DNA of 64,000 bases from Mesodorylaimus sp. YZB2_4. Taxonomy: Eukaryota; Nematoda; Enoplea; Dorylaimida; Dorylaimidae. Made by a program: the position numbers and the translations under genes. The notes beneath the pieces are model-generated. The model saw nothing but the letters and a program-made list of their open reading frames with translations, was not told where the DNA came from and made no database searches. This document shows positions 45,901 through 55,099 of the stretch, piece after piece. The stretch is taken from positions 310,001 to 374,000 of the forward strand of contig JASANH010000167.1 in the NCBI GenBank assembly GCA_030248295.1, in the 5' to 3' direction. How positions within the stretch are numbered: the stretch's first letter is position 1; every line of letters begins with the position of its first letter.

Positions 45901-47585
45901 TCTACACGCCTGTTGGTACTGGTCGGGTGCAGTTCGTTGGCCTTCACGCCAAACCAACGGGGACAATGAGCACATGCACCACTCACCTTCGGCCAGCAAT
46001 AGGTGTAGGCCTGAGCACCCAACGTCCACTTCTCCAAATACGCATACTTGCCACCCGTCTGCAGCTCCAACTTCCTGGCAGCATCCTTCTGACGCCATGA
46101 GTAAAACACGCCACCACGCAGTCCGTGCACAAAAATTATATCGGCCTTCGGCGACTGGTCCCTGCAAAAGAAAGTGAATTATACCACAAAGAAAACTAGG
46201 CCATCAGTGCATCTGCAGTGCAGCAGTCACACAATGAAATAAGCGCTATGCTAGGCCACTGGACGAAAAGAAACTGCAATGCTGGGAGCCAGTGGGATAT
46301 TGGATGGTTAGTGCGCTGGACCAGTAATTTTAGGGGTGCGGGTTCGATCCCCGCTCGGAGCATACGTTTTTCATTCTGTTTCTGCAATATTTCATACACT
46401 GTGCTGCTTGGGATGCAGGAAGTAGTGCTTTGGTGACCTGGGATCATTCCATATCTGACCCGGCTCTGACAGCTTCCTGTCCTGATCTTGACTGCTGTAA
46501 AGGTCGACCCAACAGCGTGTGGTCATAGTTATGACCTTGGTCTTTCGGTCATTTTGAACACTAACAGGGATGTCTCGCACTAACAGTCCGAACCTACAAG
46601 ACCCCTAAGTTCACCCTCTCTCGTCATCAGTCAGTTTTCAAATTTAAAGTTTAAATTTCCCGCCTTTGGCAAACTAGTTATTGCTCCAGCAAACAATCTC
46701 TCTTCAGATTCCAAAATCTATGATTTTTCGCAACCTATTTCTTACGGCTTATCATGCAAGACGTAAATGCCGTCGTCGTACGAGATCCATCCACTTTGCT
46801 CATCTTTTTTCGAAACTGGCATTGATCCATTGCAAATATTGAAAAGACATTTTTCGGCCAATAATCTCAACTCTATTTTTTGGCCTGCTTTACGACATTT
46901 GGCCAATGTTGATATCCAACCTAAAAAGTTTGCTCAGTGATTACAAGACTGAGTGCAAATGCGATGCTGCCACATTGGATAACTTCACAGGGTACCCCCC
47001 CCCCCGGCTGACTCAGGGTTCATACAAGGAGCAGAGAATGAATTTCCCTGATTTGTCCTAACAAATCTGATTTTTCCCCTGATTTTTTTCGCTTTACCAC
47101 ACTGCTCCTCAATCAATTTCAAGTGATTCGCTGATTAAGAGGCACATAGAAAAGGCGGGTGACTCGAAATTTGGGACGTCGAAATTCAGTCTCTCAGTTT
47201 TTCCTGATTTTGAGTAGAAAACTCCCATTTTCCTTGACTTTTCCAGGTTTTGCAAGTTTTTTAGGCTTTTTCGTAAAACGTAGGCTAAAAGAATGTTGAC
47301 CGACCAGGCTACCCAGTCTTGCGATTGTGGATTATCAGGCACTAAAATAGTAGTTGATACTGTATATGATTATATATTGCATTTACATATTAAACATGAT
47401 CGCTTATATATACAAATCGGATTTGGATATTGCCCTGTACTCTTATTATGAATAAAACTGTAGTGATATATGTATATACAAAGCATTTTTATGCATAATA
47501 CACTGTATATAGACTATACGTGCCCTAGGAGCACCAATTGGAGGTTGACGCCTCCCAGTCAGGGGAGCCAGAGACTATATATATA

Positions 47586-47627
<42 letters not shown>

Positions 47628-50600
47628 TGTATATATATATATATATAATATAATCAGGGGCGCCGCTGGTTGTATATATTATATATATACGCATAAATAC
47701 CACATTTATAATATATATATGCGTATACATACACATATATACAGTGTATATATACAGTATATATATGTGCGTACATATATATATACGCATAAATACCAGC
47801 ACATACCATGTGTCGTGAGGTCAAATGACAGTGACTTCTTGGATGAAGGAACAGAAGAGTGTAAAGAGCAAGACCGTGCACACTTGGCATACTGTACACA
47901 CACTACAAACATTTTATGCACGCGTACGGCGTGGCTATCGTTCTGAATCTGGAAAAAACCACGATTTTAGGTTGGAACGAAAGTAAAAACATATGTATAA
48001 AATACTTATACAATATGTATATGATGAAAATATCGATTTAATAAAAAATCGATCACCCAGTGATCAGTACATGCACCCAAGCCCGGCAGGACAAAAACTC
48101 CGGCTGGAGAAAGGCTGAATTAAAATGTTGCATAGCATCAAAATCTGATCAGATAGCTGTGGATTCATCGTCAAACCCAGCTTGTCCTCCCAGGCTGCTA
48201 GCCCAACTGCCCAGGTATATAGCATAACCTACTGTTGACCTCCATTACGTCACTAAACACATGTGGCCCATACAAGCAAAAACACACTGTATTGGACTAT
48301 GGACTCCCCTATTCCTTCATCCAAGAACCCACTGTCACTTGACCGCACCACACACTGCATGTGTAAGTCTACAGTAGACTGACTGTGAGCCTGAGATGTC
48401 AGGCGCCTCTGATATGTGTCGGCCTGACTGCTCGACTGCTCACTTGCTGCAGCAAACTGTAACCGCTGCTGATCTCCCACATTCCCTCCTGACTTCTATC
48501 AACACAGCGCACACCAACTCACCCGTGGTCAGGAAGTGCGAAGCACTGCTCGGCGATAAGGCCATATTGGACAGAATCTTCAAAATTAATGTGCGCAGTC
48601 GGAAATCAGCTGGTGCAATCTGCTCATTCACTTCCCACAAACCGCACAACAAATTGAACGTTTTCGCATCGATCATTCGCTCACGTTGGGCTGGAAGCTG
48701 CAGTGGGACAAACGAGCTACGTTTATTCAAGCCAGTTGCCGTAGGGCACGGGTCTCTAAGGGTGTCGCAAATCAGCTATGCACACCAGGCCATCAAGAAA
48801 CCCAGACGCTCACCCAAAGCCAGGGGTTCGAATCCCGCTCACGGCTAAGGTTTTTGAAAGTCGACTGGATAAAACTGTGTGCTCCTCTGTTTTGGGAGTC
48901 CAGCCCGCCCAAAGCCCGTGTATTGTACTCACCGTGGATTCCAATCCCAGCGCCTCTGCGTAGAGCACCAGCTTATTAATTTTGGATGATCGTCCAAAGC
49001 CGACTGGTCGAAGCTCCTCCTCTTCTTCATAGTCGGTCCACAGGACTTCCTAAGGCACTTTGACAATCTGAATCCTCGCTGGTTACCAATCAGACCACAG
49101 GATTTTAAAAAGGTCCAACTCAGGGGAAAAGTGAGTCTTACAGGTCTGTTCAGAAGACTCTGTATTGATATCTGACGTAGGCCCTCTTTGTTGTCATAGC
49201 TATGAAAACGGGAAAGACAAAAGGGCGAAAAGAAAATAACAAATGGGTGCTCAAAAATATATAATATATTGTGTGACAGAGGCGCCCAAATTTCACACGG
49301 CAGCTCGACCCTGGGATATAAGGTTTCAAGGGGTGCATAAGTGACGACGTACGGCGTCCACTTCTGCTACGCGCTCTGTAACAATCAAACCGGACATACA
49401 TGCGATTTTACACGAGGCACGATCACATTCACACTCCCGTCGACATGCGATTTTACACCTTCGCCACTTCCAAGCAGTTTTGCTCAAAATTCTTAGCGAT
49501 TATGTGGGATCATGTCAGCGAAAATTTTGTAGAGAAAAATGTGCTCTACCGACTAGATGCCATAGTTCTGCGTTTACCGCTTTTCAAAAGTTTGCATCTC
49601 AAGAGGCAGGAAAAGCTTTGTGAAAAACTGAAAATTAATCTTTCCTAAAATGCACTCAAAGGCGTTCTTGGATGCATTTTAGTGATGCTTGGCGACAGTA
49701 AATGGCGTGACAAACAACAACTAACCTCGAAACCACATCTTCTAGATAGAGCACATTTTTTTCTACAAAATTGTCGCTGACATAAACTTACAGTATCGCT
49801 AAGAATTCCAAGAAAAATGGCACGGAAGCGGCAATAAGCGACTTTGGTTCACCCACCTGTCGTATCACTGATTGTACCGCAACTCCTCCATCACTATTGC
49901 ATGGCATAGCAGCTCTGGCATTCCGTTGAAAACGTTGCTGGCGTATTTTACAACAGTGGCAGCGGGGTGTGGGTTTGAGGGCCACGACAGGTGCGTGTAC
50001 GCCAGATTCCCGGAGTCGCCGCTTTCAGGCGATTTTTCTCGGAATTTTCAGCGATAACCAAAGTTTGAGTCAGTGACAATTTTGACGAGAAAAATGTGCT
50101 CTATCGAGCAGATATAATTTCGAGGTTTAATTAGTCGTTTTCAGTTCTTATCAAAGCGTGTTCGTAAATTTATGCGATGAAAATGGGAAAAATTTGTTAT
50201 AAACATAATAAAAGCAGTAGAACCAAAATAAAGACAACCAGTCGATAGAGCATATTTTTCTCTACGAAACTATCGCTGACTTTAACCCAGGTTGTTGCTG
50301 AAAATTTCGAGAAAAATTGGTCGAAAGCGGCGAAGGCGCAAAAACGCATTTCGACAGGCGTTGCGTGCGCCTGACTATAATTAGGCCCTTAGTGTTAGGA
50401 CTGAAATGGTGAACCAAGACAGCACTACCGTCTACGCCACACTACTGTATGAACAGACCATGTCATGTCATGTCATGTCATGTCATGTCATGTCATACTT
50501 TATCCATAGCCAAGTACCATAAAAGTATACACACTGCTCGAATCCAGCAAGCAACCATCTTACCTCGTGTTCAATGACACTGGCCCGTGCCACATCGTGC

Positions 50601-53600
50601 AGTGCCAATTCCGTGTTTAACTGCACGCACGTGTCCCGCGTGAATGCATGCAAGACACGCAATAACGACCGCAATTCTTTTTCGACAGTAGACTGAATTA
50701 CAAAAAACCAATTTTGTAGTTATTGCAATTAAGGAATAATTGCAGGACATTCACGATCTGCATATTCAACCACAATGGACATCTGGCCATTACAGTGGAA
50801 CCAGCGCACCCAGGCTGGACACACGAGACCCAGCTTCAGCAGGAGAAGCTGACAGGCAACCTGGGAAGACGGCTGAAACATCAAATGACATCTCCCTGCA
50901 GGGAAGATTACCCGGATCCCCACTGCCCTTGTAGTCTGGTTGAAAACCAGCAGCCGTGCTAGGTCACCTTCTGCTCGCTGCCCAATTCTAAATTCCATCG
51001 TCGAGTATATTCGGGTATGTGCGAGCCGCGGATGGCCAACGAGGACACGACGTGCGGGTCGTAGCATGATTGGATCAACTCAATGCACTGCCACTCTGAA
51101 AGGAAAAGGTACAGTAGCGATGGAATACGCTGCGATTGACCCTTGACTCTGCAACATACTGCTTTATAAGCTTTTTTGAAACATTTATTCTACGGGTAAC
51201 GTTCCTAAAAGCCATGAAAATGATGTATATAAGATGGTGTACTGTAACCGATGACGTCAGCTAGGCAAGAAATATCCACATCTTCGATTTCTGTGATCAA
51301 TACAAAGAAAGCTATAATGGCAAGCTAAGGAACGAGTGTGAGACTAGTGCCATTTTCAGCTGTTCTTCCTGCAGAATTGACGAGAAAACTTGCCAGTTTT
51401 TGGAGACACGATGAACACAAATGCGCAATATCAGGGTTGAACTGCAAAGAAGAAAAGAATTCGCAAAGAATGACCTGATGTGTAATGCGCATTACAGTAG
51501 CTATGAGCTAATGCAGCACATGTACTGTATACGTGCATACGTTTATACATTTACTGGTATCACTGGTACTGGTTAGCCATCACTGGTACTTGATATACTT
51601 GTATACCTGATTGTATATCAAATATATATCCAGTTTTTCACATACCTGATTGTGCAGCATATCTAATATATTTACATATCTGATTGTATATCTGGTATTT
51701 TCATATACCTGATTGTATATCTGTTATTTTCATATACCTGACTGTATATTTGTATATCTAATATTTTCATACACCTGATTGTACAGTATATTTAATGTAT
51801 TTATATACCTGATTGTATATCTGGTATTTTCATATACCTGACTGTATATCTGGTATTTTCATATACCTGACTGTATATCTGGTATTTTCATATACCTGAC
51901 TGTATATCTGGTATTTTCATATACCTGACTGTATATCTGGTATTTTCATATACCTGACTGTATATCTGTTATTTTCATATACCTGACTGTATATTTGTAT
52001 ATCTAATATTTTCATACACCTGATTGTACAGTATATTTAATGTATTTATATACCTGATTGTATATCTGGTATTTTCATATACCTGACTGTATATCTGGTA
52101 TTTTCATATACCTGACTGTATATCTGGTATTTTCATATACCTGACTGTATATCTGGTATTTTCATATACCTGACTGTATATCTGGTATTTTCATATACCT
52201 GACTGTATATCTGGTATTTTCATATACCTGACTGTATATCTGGTATTTTCATATACCTGACTGCATATCTGGTATTTTCATATACCTGACTGTATATCTG
52301 TTATTTTCATATACCTGACTGTATATTTGTATATCTAATATTTTCATACACCTGATTGTACAGTATATTTAATGTATTTATATACCTGATTGTATCTATC
52401 TCCCATATCTGGTATTTTCATATACCTGACTGTATATCTGTTATTTTCATATAGCTTTCTGTATATTTGTATATCTAATATTTTCATACACCTGATTGTA
52501 CAGTATATTTAATGTATTTATATACCTGATTGTATATCTGGTATTTTCATATACCTGACTGTATATCTGTTATTTTCATATACCTGAGTGTATATTTGTA
52601 TATCTAATATTTTCATACACCTGATTGTACAGTATATTTAATGTATTTATATACCTGATTGTATATCTGGTATTTTCATATACCTGACTGTATATCTGGT
52701 ATTTTCATATACCTGACTGTATATCTGGTATTTTCATATACCTGACTGTATATCTGGTATTTTCATATACCTGACTCTATATCTGGTATTTTCATATACC
52801 TGACTGTATATCTGGTATTTTCATATACCTGACTGTATATCTGGTATTTTCATATACCTGACTGTATATCTGGTATTTTCATATACCTGACTCTATATCT
52901 GGTATTTTCATATACCTGACTGTATATCTGTTATTTTCATATACCTGACTGCATATTTGTATATCTAATATTTTCATACACCTGATAGTACAGTATATTT
53001 AATGTATTTATATACCTAATTGTATATCTGGTATTTTCATATACCTGACTGTATATCTGGTATTTTCATATACCTGACTGTATATCTGGTATTTTCATAT
53101 ACCTGACTGTATATCTGTTATTTTCATATACCTGACTGTATATTTGTATATCTAATATTTTCATACACCTGATTGTACAGTATATTTAATGTATTTATAT
53201 ACCTGATTGTATATCTGGTATTTTCATATACCTGACTGTATATCTGGTATTTTCATATACCTGACTGTATATCTGGTATTTTCATATACCTGACTGTATA
53301 TCTGTTATTTTCATATACCTGACTGTATGTTTGTATATCTAATATTTTCATACACCTGATTGTACAGTATATTTAATGTATTTATATACCTGATTGTATA
53401 TCTGGTATTTTTATATACCTGACTGTATATCTTGTATTTTCATATACCTGATTGTAAATCTAATAATTTATATACCTGAGTATACAGTATATCTAATATA
53501 TATTCATAAATTGCATTTCAACAACTGCTCATTCGAAGGGTCAAGCAGCACCAGCTGTTGTCCAAGGGTTTGGGTCGCGCGACCACAAAACTTTTTGGCC

Positions 53601-53852
53601 CCGACCGTACCTGGCAAGTCTTTCATGCAGGCCAATCTCCTCAGCGCCAATTTTCTAGCATTTAAATTATTGGATCTTAATAATCGGGCCAATCGATTAG
53701 GGTCGTCAGATATGCGTTGGAAAATCGATAATGGCGAGGACGATCCAATACGACCCAGTCGATTGCCCGCCTCGCGTGCCCATTGAACATAAAAGGGAGA
53801 ACTGGTCGAATCTTCAGACTTCATCAACAGGTCAGACGGCAATGAACATGGA
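42975..53852 (-). CDS. SERAC1: SERAC1, alpha/beta-hydrolase lipid-remodelling protein, nine exons found
   Basis: Exons in coding order: 53852-53552, 50692-50564, 48697-48523, 46920-46746, 46161-45987, 45583-45480, 45422-45325, 44712-44479, 43240-42975. Phases agree throughout; about 551 residues are seen, and the N-terminal part is missing (the first exon enters in phase 2). An armadillo-like helical half ([42 protein letters not shown]) precedes the hydrolase: [19 protein letters not shown] (oxyanion region), TYCWPK, WCHSMGG-type VCHSMGG (nucleophile Ser; human SHSMGG), [29 protein letters not shown] and [10 protein letters not shown] (catalytic His). SERAC1 acts at mitochondria-ER contacts in phosphatidylglycerol remodelling and cholesterol trafficking (human knowledge). 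The 3' end of the first exon is set by phase (donor GTGCTG) and is the weakest junction. Introns hold large satellites. Confidence 0.92.
43555..43650 (+). repeat. tRNA-like repeat, family C
   Basis: GATGCCCTCTGTCCAAGGTG, the B-box-like GGGCTCGATGCCCGCTC and TGTATTCTGTTCTCATAATAT. The same blocks occur at 45150-45235 and 46290-46400. Only the B-box half of a tRNA-derived SINE is conserved. Confidence 0.5.
43868..44165 (+). repeat. 26-bp tandem array rich in GATC
   Basis: The unit ACTGATGATCAGTCAGTCTG plus ATCTTC repeats about nine times without change, then twice with GATCAAAACC replacing GATCAGTCAG. Each unit has two GATC sites and an internal near-palindrome. It lies in the last SERAC1 intron, and flanking DNA (43490-43870 and 44270-44400) is also rich in TGATCA. 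Confidence 0.85.
45150..45235 (+). repeat. tRNA-like repeat, family C
   Basis: TACTTGATGCCCTCTGTTCA, GGTGCGGGTTCACGCTCGGC and TTTTTCATTCTGTTTCTACA. It matches the copies at 43555 and 46290 and sits in a short SERAC1 intron. Confidence 0.5.
45735..45880 (-). repeat. Dispersed repeat family D copy
   Basis: On minus: AACCAGCGCACCCAGGCGGC, GGGAGATGTGAGAGAC, ACTCCGACTGGAGGAAGGC, CTCGACTACACCTG and CTGAAACATCAACCAGCC. This is the best-preserved block order together with 57310-57490. Confidence 0.6.
46290..46400 (+). repeat. tRNA-like SINE, family C, best copy
   Basis: GGATGGTTAGTGCGCTGGAC (A-box-like TGGTTAGTGCGCTGG), the B-box GGGTTCGATCCCCGCTC, then GGAGCATACG and TTTTTCATTCTGTTTCTGCA. Adjacent to the SERAC1 exon at 46161-45987. 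Confidence 0.6.
47575..47800. repeat. TA microsatellites
   Basis: Long TA runs at 47575-47650, then GCGTATA/CATATATA-rich DNA to about 47800, with two copies of TATATACGCATAAATACCA (47685 and 47782). It lies in the SERAC1 intron between exons 3 and 4. Confidence 0.8.
48799..48850 (+). repeat. Isolated tRNA-like B-box segment
   Basis: CCAGGGGTTCGAATCCCGCT is an exact B-box match. No A box at the right spacing and no closing acceptor stem are seen, so this is a repeat fragment and not a tRNA gene. Confidence 0.35.
49440..49860. mobile_element. Foldback MITE, first of a pair
   Basis: The left arm (about 49455-49565) has CTTCGCCACTTCC, AATTCTTAGCGATTATG, TGTCAGCGAAAATTTTGTAG and AAAAATGTGCTCTACC. 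The right arm (about 49735-49850) has the reverse complements (AGATAGAGCACATTTTTTTC, CTACAAAATTGTCGCTGACA, ATCGCTAAGAATTCC, GGAAGCGGCAATAAGCG). It lies in a SERAC1 intron. Confidence 0.65.
50000..50345. mobile_element. Foldback MITE, second of a pair
   Basis: Same design as 49440-49860. Left arm: GCCGCTTTCAGGCGATTTTT, AATTTTCAGCGATAACC, GTCAGTGACAATTTT and AAAAATGTGCTCTATCGA. Right arm: TCGATAGAGCATATTTTTCT, CTATCGCTGACTTTAACC, TTGCTGAAAATTTCGAG and GAAAGCGGCGAAGGC. Confidence 0.65.
50457..50515 (-). repeat. SINE family A tail with (ATGAC)n
   Basis: On minus, TTGGCTATGGATAAAGTATG is followed by about eight TGACA-type pentamers. This is the 3' end and tail of a family A SINE without its tRNA-like head. 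Confidence 0.65.
50790..50905 (+). repeat. Dispersed repeat family D, degraded copy
   Basis: ACCAGCGCACCCAGGCTGGA, GACACACGAGACCC, AGCTGACAGGCAACCTGG, CGGCTGAAACATC and CTGCAGGGAAGATTACCCGG follow the family D block order with many substitutions. Confidence 0.4.
51540..53490. repeat. 29-bp satellite with higher-order variants
   Basis: About 1.9 kb of the unit CTGTATATCTGGTATTTTCA plus TATACCTGA. At intervals a longer variant block occurs (TATTTGTATATCTAATATTT, then CACCTGATTGTACAGTATAT and TTAATGTATTTATATACC), near 51772, 52017, 52351, 52491, 52617, 52979, 53166 and 53353, giving a nested, uneven higher-order structure. Most basic units are identical, so the array is young or being homogenised. 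It sits in the SERAC1 intron between exons 1 and 2. Confidence 0.9.
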
Positions 53853-55099
53853 CTAAAAAGCAATCAAGAAACATAAAATGACACAATGATGACAAAGTCA
53901 ATCATGCAAATCATAACTGTTGGCCAATGAAAGGCAATCCAGTGGGGAATGGCTGGTCAATTAACCCGAGGTCGAGCGATCAATGAGCAATCCATCGATC
54001 AATCAACCTAAGGTCAATCGATCAACGGATCGATGGAGAACAGACGATCGATTAATATCTGATCATTCAGGCAATCGATAGACTGATAGCTGGCAAATCA
54101 ATCGATCGATAAAAATTCGATTGAAAACTAGTTCTGTAATGCGACTGTTAATCAATGGGCCAAAACCCCTAACAGTCGATCAAATAGTGATAATTCGATA
54201 ATCGGTAAGTAAAACAATCGATATTCCTGGTCGATTGTTGATCAGCATATTTAAAAAGTTTTTAATTGATCAACAACTCACACGATCGACATCAACTCAA
54301 CCCAAACATGATCTAAAATCAATCGATATTTCAGTCAATCGATTGATCAAGATACGAACAGTCACACTCATGCTGATCAATCGATCACTAACCTAAAACC
54401 TCAATCACAAATTATTAATTCACCACTCAAAAACTTCCATAAGCATTACCCGCATCAGGGATCGAACCTTCGCCTGTCGACTCAAGTGGCTATTACTGCA
54501 ATCTGACCCAGAAACATGCAGATCAAAGAGAATCCATTGGCCAAGCCGATCAATCAATAACTGCTTGCAAAAAGCGCACGTTTATTAGTGAAATGCGGCT
54601 GATACAAAGAGCGAAGGCCAAATCACACATAAATGCATTATATACGACTCAAAAAATGACACAAAATTATGACTCAGTCAATTATCACAGATCCTAATTA
54701 AACCTGATTGCAATCAAATATTGCATAAAAACTGAACAATTGCAAAAATTCATGAAAAATTCAACTATTTTCAATCAATAAAATACCTCAACCCCCTCCT
54801 ATGGCTAAGATTTCACTAAAATATCGACTAAAACTAGACATATCGAAAATTGACTAAAAAAGATTCAAAAATCAAAAGAATCCAAGGCTAAAAATTGCAT
54901 ATGCACAAAAAATCAAGGCAAAAACAATGCACTTTGACACGTGTGAAAGCCAACCAAAATGATAATTCCACAAAATATGATTTTTTTGAATCCAAAAATG
55001 ATTTATCAGAAAATCAAAAAACCTAAAATTGCACTACATAAAACTAGTCATTTTCTTAAAAAATTATGCCTCAAAACTGGAATATTTTTATCGATGGCT
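53853..55099. other. Interval between the MGAT4 stop and the SERAC1 exons
   Basis: No coding exon was recognised, although the missing N-terminal exon of SERAC1 should lie here or further upstream. The stretch 53950-54400 is dense in ATCGAT, GATCAATC and TGATCA motifs. A tRNA-like B-box segment on minus (GGTTCGATCCCTG) lies near 54458-54475. The rest is AT-rich. Confidence 0.35.

Noticed and set aside
45689-46177. 162-codon plus-strand open frame
   Set aside because: Covers a family D repeat and the antisense of a SERAC1 exon.
46310-46365. Possible tRNA gene
   Set aside because: A and B boxes are present, but acceptor and anticodon stems do not pair, and the sequence recurs as a repeat family.
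47470-47946. 158-codon plus-strand open frame
   Set aside because: Tyr/Ile repeats arise from the TA microsatellite.
53394-53786. 130-codon plus-strand open frame
   Set aside because: Runs from the end of the 29-bp satellite into the antisense of the first recognised SERAC1 exon.
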